From the NCBI GenBank assembly GCA_964384485.1, contig CAYLLE010000003.1:1-64000 (forward strand): DNA of 64,000 bases. Reading direction: 5' to 3'. This document shows, one piece after another, positions 1-8,882 of the stretch. The DNA is from CAYLLE01 sp964384485 (GTDB lineage: Bacteria > Spirochaetota > Spirochaetia > CAYLLE01). The position numbers and the translations under genes are program-made. Positions within the stretch are counted from its first letter, which is position 1. Each line of letters begins with the position of its first letter. The notes beneath the pieces are model-generated. The model made no database searches and was not told the origin of the DNA. It saw only the letters and a program-made list of their open reading frames with translations.

Positions 1-106
1 GCGAAAAAAATATGCGGCAATTCCCGGTCAACCCGATCTAAGTTTATATATTATAGGAAATTATGGCCGATTTTCAATCACCCAAGGAGTTGACCGGGAT
101 TTGCTG
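1..106 (-). repeat. Palindromic MITE-like element, copy 1 (A module plus linker, cut by window edge)
   Basis: Positions 16-32 (GCAATTCCCGGTCAAC core) pair with 89-104 (GTTGACCGGGATTTGC) to give a 90-bp imperfect palindrome. Bases 1-15 equal the reverse complement of the linker at 8658-8672. The copy is therefore the inverted counterpart of the 204-bp element at 8567-8770, with its B module lying left of the window. It ends in GCTG at 103-106, followed by GTGTGCAAG (107-115). That is the predicted right target duplication, and its partner should lie just outside the window. Confidence 0.85.
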
Positions 107-124
107 GTGTGCAAGGGAATCCGG

Positions 125-1477
125 TTACTGCCGGAATTCAGGCTTTCTCAATTTGACTGTCAGAACCAAAACGGTTAAAACAACTGAAAGTCCGTCGGCT
201 AAGGGAAACGCGTACCAAATCCCCATCAGGCCGAAGAAATTGGGCAATATTATCACCATGGGAATTAGAAAGAGAACCTGCCGGGATAGGGTCAGGATGA
301 AAGCGGGTACCGCTTTCCCGACGGCAAGGAAGAAGGTTGCTCCCAGTATCTGGAGGGGAATAAAAGGCATCATGAGGAACAGGTATCTTAGCGGATTTGT
401 ACCAAGCTCAATCAGCTGCCGGTTTCCGGTAAAGATGCTCATAACCGGACCGGGGAAGATCATCACCCCGGCGAACAGAATCAGGGCGTACATAACTGAT
501 GCACCCAGAGAAATATAGAAACTCTTCCTGCTCCGGTCAGGAAGTCCGGCCCCCCAATTATAACCGGCAATCGGCTGAAAAGCCTGGTTGATCCCGAACA
601 TCGGCATTAAACCGAAGAGAAGAAGCCTGCTGAAGATTCCATAGGCGGAGATGTGAAGAGGTGAACCATACACTTTAAGCACATTATTCACGGTAAGTAT
701 CAGGACGGACATACCAATCTGCCGCACAAACGTTGCCGATCCTAAGGCCGCTATCCTCCAGCCCAGCCGGAGATCCGGAATGAACGACCGGATACTCAGC
801 TTTATTGACGACTTTCCGCTTTTAAAATACCGTATCAGAAAAAGCAGGGAAAAACAGCGGGCTATGACTGTAGCAGTCGCGGCGCCCCGGATGCCCATGT
901 TAAAGACGAAAATAAAAACCGCGTCCAAAATTATGTTCATGCCCGCCCCGATTATTAGGGAGAACATGGCGATTTTCGGACGGCCTTCGGCCCGGGATGT
1001 ATTGTGGCCGATCACTGTAAGAGTGATTACCGGAAACCCGAATAGAATGATCCGGAGATACCGTTCGGTATAGGGTATAATCTCTTCCGTTCCCCCTAAA
1101 AGCCGGATCAGAGGAATAAGGAAAATCTGCGAAACCGCGAGGAGCAGCAGAACGGTGAGAAAACCCAGCACAACCGCTGTCCCGGCTGTTTTTGCCGCCC
1201 CCTCACGGTCACCGGCCCCGAGGGAGCGGGAAATTATCGAGGCGGCCCCGACGCCGAACAGGAGAGAGAACGAAAACATTGCTACTTGCGCTGAGAGGGC
1301 AATCGAAAGACCGCCTATAGCAAGAGCTCCCACCCCCTGTCCGATGAAAATTGTATCCACCAGGTTGTAGAGGGCGTTGACCGTCATGCCGGCAATGGCA
1401 GGAAGGGCGAGTTTCCCGAGAAGACGGGGGATTTTCTCTTTTGTCAGGAGTTCTCTTCGGTCAGATTCAATTTTCAT
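125..1477 (-). CDS. MATE family multidrug/cation antiporter
   Basis: A 450-residue inner-membrane protein of about 12 hydrophobic segments. It begins KIPRLLGKLALPAIAGMTVN and continues NLVDTIFIGQ, the usual MATE opening, where the first helix is followed by an NxxDxxFIG-type motif. Length is typical for the family, whose members export drugs or metabolites in exchange for Na+ or H+. The substrate cannot be read from sequence. The ATG directly follows the TAA of the MBL hydrolase gene with no gap, so it is the last gene of a run starting with lacZ or the MCP gene. Repeat copy 1 begins 19 bp past its stop. Confidence 0.93.
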   Translation of the reverse strand: MKIESDRRELLTKEKIPRLLGKLALPAIAGMTVNALYNLVDTIFIGQGVGALAIGGLSIALSAQVAMFSFSLLFGVGAASIISRSLGAGDREGAAKTAGTAVVLGFLTVLLLLAVSQIFLIPLIRLLGGTEEIIPYTERYLRIILFGFPVITLTVIGHNTSRAEGRPKIAMFSLIIGAGMNIILDAVFIFVFNMGIRGAATATVIARCFSLLFLIRYFKSGKSSIKLSIRSFIPDLRLGWRIAALGSATFVRQIGMSVLILTVNNVLKVYGSPLHISAYGIFSRLLLFGLMPMFGINQAFQPIAGYNWGAGLPDRSRKSFYISLGASVMYALILFAGVMIFPGPVMSIFTGNRQLIELGTNPLRYLFLMMPFIPLQILGATFFLAVGKAVPAFILTLSRQVLFLIPMVIILPNFFGLMGIWYAFPLADGLSVVLTVLVLTVKLRKPEFRQ

Positions 1478-2266
1478 TTAACAGCCCGTCACCGGTTCCG
1501 GACCTGAGATGTAGGAACTTTTCGGACAAATAACGATATTTTCGCCCGGAGCAAATCCAGCGGCTTCCATTTCTTCCCTTAGCCGCGCCGGGGAGTTACT
1601 GTCGGCGGACAGATGGCAGAGATAAACGCTCTGAGGAAAGGTTCCCCGCGCGCGAAGTCTGGATAAAAGATCCAGGGCGTCGGCATTTCCCAGGTGACCC
1701 CGGGACGAACGGATTCTCCGTTTTAGATAAGCCGGATACCGGCAGCTTTCCAGCATTTCCCGGGAATAATTTGCCTCGAGAAACAAAAGATCCGATTCAG
1801 CGGCCCTGGATTCCATCTCCGGAGTTATTACTCCTGTATCGGTCAGAATGGTAATCCGTTTTCCGCCGAAAACAAAAGTATATCCCGTGGAGAACGGAGC
1901 GTCATGGCTCGTCTGGAACAGGGACAGGGAAAGCAGGTCCCTGACCCGGTATTCACCTTCCCCGCCGCCCCGTACCTGGTACAGATCACCGCTGCTTCTA
2001 AGGTGTTCGGTGATTCCCCGGTGGCAGAGGACTGGAATCGACAGCTTCCTGGAAACTACACCTACTCCGCTGTAATGGTCCCGGTGAGTGTGAGTGAGGA
2101 GGAAGAACCGAAGATCCATCGGGTTGAACCCCCCCAATTCACACCGCCGGAAAAACTCCCTTCCGCTGAATCCGTTATCCACGGCGAAAGAAAAATCACC
2201 TAAAGAGAAGACAAAGGAGTTGGCCTTGCTTCCCGATCCGAGTACCGCGAAGCGGAAGGGAAACAT
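1478..2266 (-). CDS. MBL-fold metallo-hydrolase, WalJ/YycJ-like
   Basis: A 262-residue metallo-beta-lactamase-fold protein. It opens with FAVLGSGSKANSF, like the LxSGSxGN start of WalJ/YycJ proteins, and carries the metal motif HTHRDH. Further metal-site regions are ILTDTG, LEANY, RGHLG and VYLCHLS. YycJ-type enzymes are thought to be nucleases or phosphodiesterases linked to cell-wall or DNA metabolism; the substrate here is unknown. I place the start at the ATG at 2266 because it overlaps the arginine deiminase stop as TGATG. An upstream ATG at 2302 would add 12 residues and a 37-bp overlap. Confidence 0.85.
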   Translation of the reverse strand: MFPFRFAVLGSGSKANSFVFSLGDFSFAVDNGFSGREFFRRCELGGFNPMDLRFFLLTHTHRDHYSGVGVVSRKLSIPVLCHRGITEHLRSSGDLYQVRGGGEGEYRVRDLLSLSLFQTSHDAPFSTGYTFVFGGKRITILTDTGVITPEMESRAAESDLLFLEANYSREMLESCRYPAYLKRRIRSSRGHLGNADALDLLSRLRARGTFPQSVYLCHLSADSNSPARLREEMEAAGFAPGENIVICPKSSYISGPEPVTGC

Positions 2267-3483
2267 CAGGAGTTTCTCCGCGCGAAGGGAAGGGTCATGC
2301 ATCGGAGTCCGCCCCCTCCCCGGGACAGTTCCAGCCCCGGCAGCGTTACGATAAGCCGGCGGTAGGATCCAGGATCATCACTGCCGGATAAAAAATCATG
2401 AACGCTCCTTACATCGAATCCGGATCTGGAAAACGCGTCTAAAGTCGCCGAATTGAATTCAAAGGCCAGAGCTTTCCCGGGGGCGAAAGAAAATACATTG
2501 GTCGCGGCAAACCACTGTTCACGTTCTTTGGCGATTTCCAGGTCTCCGCCGCAGGAAACGTAACTGAATGATACCCCGCATTCATCAAGAGCGCGGGAGA
2601 GGGAGTACGCGTATCGTACGGCGGGTTCTTTTCCCGGTACCAGATTCATGAGCACAACAGGCAGGGAATGCCGGCCGAAAAAGTAGGGTTCATATAGAAG
2701 GAGGATTTCTTCGTCAACAAAGGTTAGGATCATGTCCAGATGTATCGTTTCCCTCCGCTTCGGTAAAATTACCGCGATCACCTTCATGGGTTCATCGTAG
2801 CGGTTAAGGATTTTTTTCAGCACCCCGTCTACCGCGTCAGGGGTAGTGCGCTCAGAAATACCGATTAGAAGCAGGTTCTTCCCGGCGGAGAGAATATCTC
2901 CCCCTTCGATGGAACCGGATTCGGGCTGAATTAAGTGAGCTTCTTTTAGAAGGGGATGTCCGGTGAATACTGCCTGGAGCACCCTTTCTTCATTCCTGCG
3001 GACAGGATGGGCCATCCTTCCCAGAATTACCGAATTCCGGAACACGGCCGCCCCGTCCCGCATAAAATAGAGATTAGGAAGCGGGGGAATATCATAATTA
3101 TCATGAGAAAGAAAATTTTCGAGACTGTTCCGTTTCTTCAGAATTCCGGTTATAACAGTGTCGGCAAGTTCACCGGCAGGTAGATCCGATAGAGAAAGAA
3201 CCGCGTCACCGTACACATCACGGAGGGACGATAAAAAAACTTCCCGCTGTTCCATATCCTTGAGAACTTCGCTGAAAAGGTCTTTTATTTCATAAACTGA
3301 AGTGACCGTCCCGAGAAAGGATTTTAATATTTTATGCTCCTTGGATACCACACTTCCCGGCATTATATCGTTGAACAGAACCTCTTCGGCTCCGCGGGGA
3401 GTCATACTCTCCACTTCCTTCCCCGGGGAATGAAGGATCACGCCTTCGAGCTGTTTAACTTCACTGTCCAGATAAACACTCAT
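2266..3483 (-). CDS. arcA: Arginine deiminase
   Basis: A 405-residue protein that should hydrolyse L-arginine to citrulline and ammonia, the first step of the ADI pathway. Guanidino-group-modifying-enzyme motifs are present: FMRDGAAVF, EGGD, HLDMILTFVD, and the C-terminal RCMTLPF holding the catalytic Cys (residue 395). Some family sequences have FTRDP where this has FMRDG, a small departure. The start is set at 3483, where ATG overlaps the lacZ stop as ATGA; the longer open frame adds 15 residues inside lacZ. No ornithine carbamoyltransferase, carbamate kinase or antiporter is nearby, so a full pathway is not shown here. Confidence 0.9.
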   Translation of the reverse strand: MSVYLDSEVKQLEGVILHSPGKEVESMTPRGAEEVLFNDIMPGSVVSKEHKILKSFLGTVTSVYEIKDLFSEVLKDMEQREVFLSSLRDVYGDAVLSLSDLPAGELADTVITGILKKRNSLENFLSHDNYDIPPLPNLYFMRDGAAVFRNSVILGRMAHPVRRNEERVLQAVFTGHPLLKEAHLIQPESGSIEGGDILSAGKNLLLIGISERTTPDAVDGVLKKILNRYDEPMKVIAVILPKRRETIHLDMILTFVDEEILLLYEPYFFGRHSLPVVLMNLVPGKEPAVRYAYSLSRALDECGVSFSYVSCGGDLEIAKEREQWFAATNVFSFAPGKALAFEFNSATLDAFSRSGFDVRSVHDFLSGSDDPGSYRRLIVTLPGLELSRGGGGLRCMTLPFARRNS

Positions 3484-6400
3484 GAACCATCCGCCGTACC
3501 GGTGAATCTCTGCCGCGCCCGAAGCCAAACCGTTTCATGGGTACCGTGGTTCAAATTGATCGGAACAAAAGCAAGACGGAAGGTAAACGGTTCCGGCGGT
3601 ACGCGGTAATGAGGAAATGTCTCCGGACCGCAGCTTCCGGTACCAACTCCGCACCGGGCGTAATCGAGATGGAGATAAACCGGTCCGGCCGGTTCTTTTT
3701 TAAGTTCGTTATGATGCCGGATGTTTTCAATCCGGTCATCCGGAAACAGGGAGGCGGAAAAAGCGAAATAGTCCTTCCCGAGAATCATGATTCCCCCTCC
3801 GGTATTGTCGGTAAAAGAAACCCAGCGGATCCCGCCCCTGCTGCCGTTTTCCTGGGGAAAAACGTAGGGAGTGAACAAATCTTCTACATCGGCGTTATAA
3901 ACGCCGGTCCTTGCTGATTCCGCTGAATCGGGGTAGTTTTCATGAAAGCCCTTGCCGTACCACGATACCTTGGACAAGTTCCGGGGCAGAGCCATCCGGA
4001 GGCCGATCCGGGGCAGACAGGGGAATTCTCCCTCAAAGGTTCCCGATACCGTCATAATCAGCGTTCCGTCACGGGAGCAGCTGTACTCATGTTCGGCCGT
4101 GATCCCCCGGGAATGCACTGGAGGGGCAATTCTGGATTTAACGGTGATCCCTGCGTTTTCTGAGCTGGATCCGGTTTCCAAGCCGTCAAACCGCCGGGTC
4201 AAAGCATGAAGACCAGCTTTACGCCATTCCGGAAGGAAGGAAATATCGTTATCCAAAGGCGCCCGCCAAAAGCAGAGTTCCGGAGAGGAGAAGACCATAT
4301 CCGACCCCTGATGAACCCAGCGGGTAATTTTACCATGGGGAGAGAAAACGATGTTCCCTCCATCATACGGAAACCGGACTCTCTCTCCATTCCGCTCAAT
4401 GGGGCGAAGCTCTAGCGCTGCCGGTCCCGGATTCCGTTCAGTTTTTTGTTCCACCGGAATACGGACCTGATACCACGCAACCTCATACCCAGCCTCGGCC
4501 CAGGATGCCGGGTTTCGGAGCACAAATGAAACGTTCAGGTGATATTCGTTGAGAGGATCGGCCTGTTTCAGGAATCCAAAAGAGATTCTGATCTTTTCCC
4601 CCTGCCCCGGCGGAATGGTAAGCGGACCTAACGATCCGGTTTCGATAATACGGCCGTTTTCGGTTACCTGAAGCCGGACATCCAAATGGGAAAGGGTAAG
4701 AAAATCGTAACGGTTTACAATTTTGAATTCCCCCACACTGATATCAACCGCTTCCATATAAACCGGTTCGATAATCTTCTTTAGCTCCAGCAAACCGGGT
4801 GAGGGCGTACGGTCGGGAAAGAGAAGCCCGTTTATTAAGAAATTACCGTCATTCGGTTCGTCTCCAAAATCACCGCCGTAGGCATAGATATCTTCTCCCG
4901 TTTCCCCGGATTTCAGTATACCCTGATCAATCCAGTCCCAGACGAATGCTCCCTGCATCCGTTCCCGGGAATAAAAAAGATCCCAATATTCTTTCAGCCC
5001 TCCCGGGCCGTTCCCCATGGCATGAGCATACTCGCACAGAATAAGCGGTTTATCAGGACGTTCCTCCACAAGCTTGACGCATTCGTCGGGATTGGAATAC
5101 ATGGGACCGATTATGTCGGCAGTCTCCTGTTTCCGGTCGCCTTCGTAATGAATCAGCCGACCCGGATCCCTCTGCCGGGTCCATTCCGCCATCTTGCGGT
5201 GATTTTTTCCGTACCCCGACTCGTTCCCCATTGACCAGATGATAATGCTCGGATGGTTCTTGTATGCCTCCACCATACGCTTCATCCGGTCCATATAGCT
5301 TTCTTCCCATAAAATGCTGTCGCTCAGTCTGTGCGGGTCTCCCGCTGGCTCCATCCCGTGACATTCAATGTCGGTTTCGGCTGTAACATAGAGTCCGTGT
5401 AAATCACACAGCCCGTAGAACCGGGGATCGTTCGGATAGTGTGAAGTCCGTACGGCATTTATATTGTGCCGTTTCATCAGAATAATATCACGCTCCATAT
5501 CGGCAAGAGTCACAGCCCGTCCGGTTTCGGGATGAAAATCGTGCCGGTTTACTCCCTTTAACTTTACAGCCACTCCGTTTACGAGCATTCTTCCTTTGAT
5601 TAGCTCCACCGACCGGAAACCCGCTTTCAGTGATTTACAGTAGAGAAGCTCTCCCCGCCCGTTTCTTACCTCAAGAAGAAGATCATACAGGACAGGATTC
5701 TCGGCACTCCATAACCCGGGGCGCTCAACTCCGATCTGTTCGGTATAAAGGATTGCGCCGGACTCACTGCCTCCGGTTTTAGGCTGAAGTTCCTTTCTGG
5801 CCGCCTGATTCCCGCTTTTATCGAAAAGAATGGCGGTTATCTGGGGAGTCTCTGCTTCGTCGGACTCTTTAATCATTTCGGCGGTAATACTTAAATTTCC
5901 CCGGGTAAAACCGGCGGCTAATTCGGTCCGGATATACACATCCCGGAGATAGTTCGGCTCTTCCGCCACAAGATACACATCCCGGAATATTCCGGAAAGC
6001 CACCACATGTCCTGGTCCTCCAGATAGCTTCCGTCGGACCACTGAATCACCTTCAGGGCAATGGTATTCTTGCCCGGTTTGACCTTTCCGGTGATATCGA
6101 ACTCGGCGGGAAGCCGGGATCCCTTGGAAAACCCTGCATCCAATCCGTTTACCGAAAGGTAAAACGCGGAATCCACCCCTTCAAACCGAAGCAGAATACG
6201 TCTCCCCCGCCACGATTCCGGAAGGGTAAAGGCACGGGAATAACAGCCGCACGGATTTTCCGTGGGAACCCGGGGCGGATCACAGGGGAAGGGATAAACC
6301 ACATTTGTGTAATGGGGATGTCCGTACCCCTGAAGCTGCCAGTGTCCGGGAACGGCGACCGTTTCGGGGTGGAGGGTCGCCGGATCTCCCGCGGTCCAGT

Positions 6401-6593
6401 CCCGGGGACAAGCTTCCGGAAAGGAGTAATAGCCGAAATTCCACCGTCCGTTTAGAAGCATGAAAAAAGGTGAGTTTATCCGTTCTCCGGAAACAGCCTC
6501 TTTCTGATTTATGTACGGCAGGAGACAGGCGCGGGGCGCGGTTCTATCTCTGCCGGGTATCTGCGGATTTTCCCAGTCATTCATGAGGTTCAC
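3480..6593 (-). CDS. lacZ: Beta-galactosidase, glycoside hydrolase family 2
   Basis: A 1037-residue LacZ-type enzyme that hydrolyses beta-galactosides such as lactose. Domain order is sugar-binding jelly roll (about 45-205), immunoglobulin-like domain (215-330), TIM barrel (330-620), and a C-terminal beta domain ending in GH2 domain 5 (from about 750). The acid/base is Glu458 in WSMGNESG and the nucleophile is Glu521 in CEYAHAMGN. TSHYPNDP and ETDIECHGM are also intact. There is no signal peptide, so it is cytoplasmic. It starts 23 bp after the MCP stop and overlaps the deiminase by 4 bp. A second ATG three codons in is an alternative start. No lactose permease or repressor is adjacent. Confidence 0.95.
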   Translation of the reverse strand: MNLMNDWENPQIPGRDRTAPRACLLPYINQKEAVSGERINSPFFMLLNGRWNFGYYSFPEACPRDWTAGDPATLHPETVAVPGHWQLQGYGHPHYTNVVYPFPCDPPRVPTENPCGCYSRAFTLPESWRGRRILLRFEGVDSAFYLSVNGLDAGFSKGSRLPAEFDITGKVKPGKNTIALKVIQWSDGSYLEDQDMWWLSGIFRDVYLVAEEPNYLRDVYIRTELAAGFTRGNLSITAEMIKESDEAETPQITAILFDKSGNQAARKELQPKTGGSESGAILYTEQIGVERPGLWSAENPVLYDLLLEVRNGRGELLYCKSLKAGFRSVELIKGRMLVNGVAVKLKGVNRHDFHPETGRAVTLADMERDIILMKRHNINAVRTSHYPNDPRFYGLCDLHGLYVTAETDIECHGMEPAGDPHRLSDSILWEESYMDRMKRMVEAYKNHPSIIIWSMGNESGYGKNHRKMAEWTRQRDPGRLIHYEGDRKQETADIIGPMYSNPDECVKLVEERPDKPLILCEYAHAMGNGPGGLKEYWDLFYSRERMQGAFVWDWIDQGILKSGETGEDIYAYGGDFGDEPNDGNFLINGLLFPDRTPSPGLLELKKIIEPVYMEAVDISVGEFKIVNRYDFLTLSHLDVRLQVTENGRIIETGSLGPLTIPPGQGEKIRISFGFLKQADPLNEYHLNVSFVLRNPASWAEAGYEVAWYQVRIPVEQKTERNPGPAALELRPIERNGERVRFPYDGGNIVFSPHGKITRWVHQGSDMVFSSPELCFWRAPLDNDISFLPEWRKAGLHALTRRFDGLETGSSSENAGITVKSRIAPPVHSRGITAEHEYSCSRDGTLIMTVSGTFEGEFPCLPRIGLRMALPRNLSKVSWYGKGFHENYPDSAESARTGVYNADVEDLFTPYVFPQENGSRGGIRWVSFTDNTGGGIMILGKDYFAFSASLFPDDRIENIRHHNELKKEPAGPVYLHLDYARCGVGTGSCGPETFPHYRVPPEPFTFRLAFVPINLNHGTHETVWLRARQRFTGTADGS

Positions 6594-6616
6594 ATTACGC
6601 TATTACACCGGAATTA

Positions 6617-8494
6617 TCAAGAATCCTGCACCTGAAACCGTTCGGTGATCTCGGACAATTTCCCGGTATTCTGTGCTGTATCCGAGGCTATTTTTTTGGC
6701 GGACACGTTATTTCCGTTCAGCTGTTCCAGGATAACTCCCGTTTCCTTCCCGATGCCGTAGAGTTCACCGGACAAGCTGTCCAGGTGACCGATCAGATTG
6801 ATGATCCCCTTTGTCCTGTCTTGCTGTTCCGCCAGGAGTTCCTTGATACGCACCCCGGAATCTTTCAGGTTCATCATTGAATCCTGGATTCTTTTTGCCC
6901 CTGTCTCCTGTTCTTCCATGTTCAGGGTGATTTGGGAGATACGCTCATCAATATCGGAAATTCCTGGAAGCATCCCCTTGAGGGAACCCTCTAAATCGGC
7001 CAGAGATTTTACGGCGGTAGCAGTACTCTCGTTCATGGCGGTAATCTGTTTCATCATGGACTCAACGCCCCGGGAGGTCCGTGACGCAAGGTTCCGCACC
7101 TCGTCGGCAACCACAGCAAATCCTTTCCCTGCTTCACCCGCGTGGGCAGCTTCGATGGACGCATTCAATGATATCAGGTTGATCCGCTCGGCGATATCGG
7201 CTATCTGGGTAGTCACCTCCAAGACGTCCACGGCTGTTTTTTCGACATTTCTTATCGAATCGAGGAAGAGCTGAATTTCTCTGCTGTTTCCCTCCGCCCG
7301 CTGCCGAAGCGACTCGGTTATGTTCCGGGTCTCGCCGGCCATAGTGGTGATCTCAAAAAATGTAGCCAGCATTTGGGATACCGCGGCGGTTACCTCTTCT
7401 ACCTCACCCACCTGCTGCATTATCCGCTGGATATTGTCCGCCACTGTCCTGCCGATTTCCTCTCCCTGCTTTGCCGCCTTTTCCGATTCTTCCCGTTCCT
7501 TGTTGATGCTTTCCAGCACGGAGTTCATGGAAGCGTTAAACTCTTTTAAAAGGGAATCATTTTCTTCGTAGGACCTGCTCAAAATTGAGGAAGATTCAAT
7601 CGCGGCTGTGCTTACCTCTTTAACCGTAAAGATTATTGAAGAAAGATGATCGAGATATTTATTAATCACCACGCTTATCTCGCCAATGGTATCGAAATTA
7701 ATCAGCGGAATTCTTTTGGTTAAATCACCTCCGCCCCCGGCCAGCTCAAGGGTTTTCTCTTTAAGAAGACGGATCTGATACCGGTCTTCCCACTTGGAAA
7801 TGAAATAGAAGAGGCCGAAAAGCAGAGCCAGCAGGATCGTGATAATTCCGGCAGCTTTATGCGCGGAGGAGTATCCGGTCAGCATCACGAAATTCGCGAA
7901 ATAAGAGAAAAAAACACCCGCGGTTAAAAAAACGGTAGCCAGGAGAAGATATCCTTTTATCCGGACAAAATAGTCCTGTTCTCCGGTATTAATAACAGTC
8001 ATACTTAAATACTTTTTCGCGGGAAGGAGACTGACATTCAGCAGGAGACTTGAAAAAATCCCCGTTACCAATCCGGACTGGAAAGCAAAGATGAGGGCCC
8101 AGGAATAACTTATCCCGCCGGGGGCCTGCCACGAATTCATGCCGTAAAAGACGGTGGTACCCGCGAACCAGAGGAGAACGTGCAGGATGATCAGAAACCA
8201 CGGAATCCGGAGAGCTGATTTTCTGGCTTCATCGTACCGTTTTCCTGAAAGAACATACTCCTTGAGAGGTTTAAGCATTTTCATAATAATCAGCCAGGAA
8301 AACAAAGCAAATACCAAGAGCAGAATATATACAGTAGGTTTAAGGGCGAACACTATCCGTTGGGACACGGAGCCCGTTAGCCGGGGATTGTAGAGTGAGA
8401 GGAAAATTTCCCGGATCACTACTATTAAAAGTGGAATGAATACGGTAATAAGGGGGATACGGATACTCAGGTTCCGGATAAGCCTCTTTTCCAT
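6617..8494 (-). CDS. Methyl-accepting chemotaxis protein, polytopic sensor
   Basis: A 625-residue chemoreceptor. The N-terminal ~260 residues hold about six hydrophobic helices rather than the usual two with a periplasmic sensor, so sensing may be within the membrane. A HAMP-like segment follows (around ELAGGGGDLTKRIPLINFDTI). The signalling domain has the conserved hairpin tip with INLISLNASIEAAHAGE and KGFAVVADEVRNLA, which contacts CheA and CheW. An SD-like AAGGAAG lies upstream of the ATG. It is first in the run ahead of lacZ, but co-transcription across the 23-bp gap is inferred, not shown. Confidence 0.92.
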   Translation of the reverse strand: MEKRLIRNLSIRIPLITVFIPLLIVVIREIFLSLYNPRLTGSVSQRIVFALKPTVYILLLVFALFSWLIIMKMLKPLKEYVLSGKRYDEARKSALRIPWFLIILHVLLWFAGTTVFYGMNSWQAPGGISYSWALIFAFQSGLVTGIFSSLLLNVSLLPAKKYLSMTVINTGEQDYFVRIKGYLLLATVFLTAGVFFSYFANFVMLTGYSSAHKAAGIITILLALLFGLFYFISKWEDRYQIRLLKEKTLELAGGGGDLTKRIPLINFDTIGEISVVINKYLDHLSSIIFTVKEVSTAAIESSSILSRSYEENDSLLKEFNASMNSVLESINKEREESEKAAKQGEEIGRTVADNIQRIMQQVGEVEEVTAAVSQMLATFFEITTMAGETRNITESLRQRAEGNSREIQLFLDSIRNVEKTAVDVLEVTTQIADIAERINLISLNASIEAAHAGEAGKGFAVVADEVRNLASRTSRGVESMMKQITAMNESTATAVKSLADLEGSLKGMLPGISDIDERISQITLNMEEQETGAKRIQDSMMNLKDSGVRIKELLAEQQDRTKGIINLIGHLDSLSGELYGIGKETGVILEQLNGNNVSAKKIASDTAQNTGKLSEITERFQVQDS

Positions 8495-8882
8495 TTTTTA
8501 CTTCCTTTCTTCTGCTTTGATATTAGTCTAATAGGAAATTCTAAAGATTTCCACTTTTATACTAACCAGCAAATCCCGGTCAACTCCTTTTGTGATTAAG
8601 AAAAGGCCATAATTTCATATAATATATAAATTTAGATCGGGTTGACCGGGAATTGCCGCATATTTTTTTCGCGGAAAAACGGCAATTCCCGGTGATCCCG
8701 ATTTATGTAATTGCTTTGTAATAAAACAATTTAAAAATTTTAATGCGAATGTGATCACCGGGAATCGCTGTATACTAACCATTTTGATTCAGCAGGTTCA
8801 TGCATAGAGGTTCATTTTCCGCTGATTCCTCTTCCTGATTTTACCGGTTTTATTTATAATCCCTTCTGAAGGAGTTCTTATT
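8495..8882. other. 388-bp intergenic region between divergent MCP and asnS
   Basis: No gene is supported here. Most of the space is the 204-bp palindromic element (8567-8770) with its 9-bp flanking repeats. The remainder should hold divergent promoters for the MCP gene (left) and asnS (right). The asnS ribosome binding site AAGGAG lies at about 8870-8875. Confidence 0.8.
8567..8770 (+). repeat. Full-length 204-bp palindromic MITE-like element (A-linker-B) with 9-bp target duplication
   Basis: The element begins CAGCAAATCCCGGTCAAC and ends ATCACCGGGAATCGCTG. Module A (8568-8657) and module B (8681-8769) are each imperfect palindromes, joined by a T-rich linker (8658-8680). It is flanked by TATACTAAC at 8558-8566 and 8771-8779 (the next base also matches), which I read as a target-site duplication. 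Module A is about 90% identical to copy 1 in inverted orientation. Module B closely matches the copies at 10271-10359 and 45710-45797. There is no coding capacity. Confidence 0.9.

Noticed and set aside
1..8770. Inverted repeat copies at both ends of the MCP-lacZ-arcA-MBL-MATE block, suggesting an 8.7-kb composite transposon
   Set aside because: The right copy (8567-8770) has its own complete 9-bp target duplication, so it inserted alone. The block shows ordinary operon structure and base composition.
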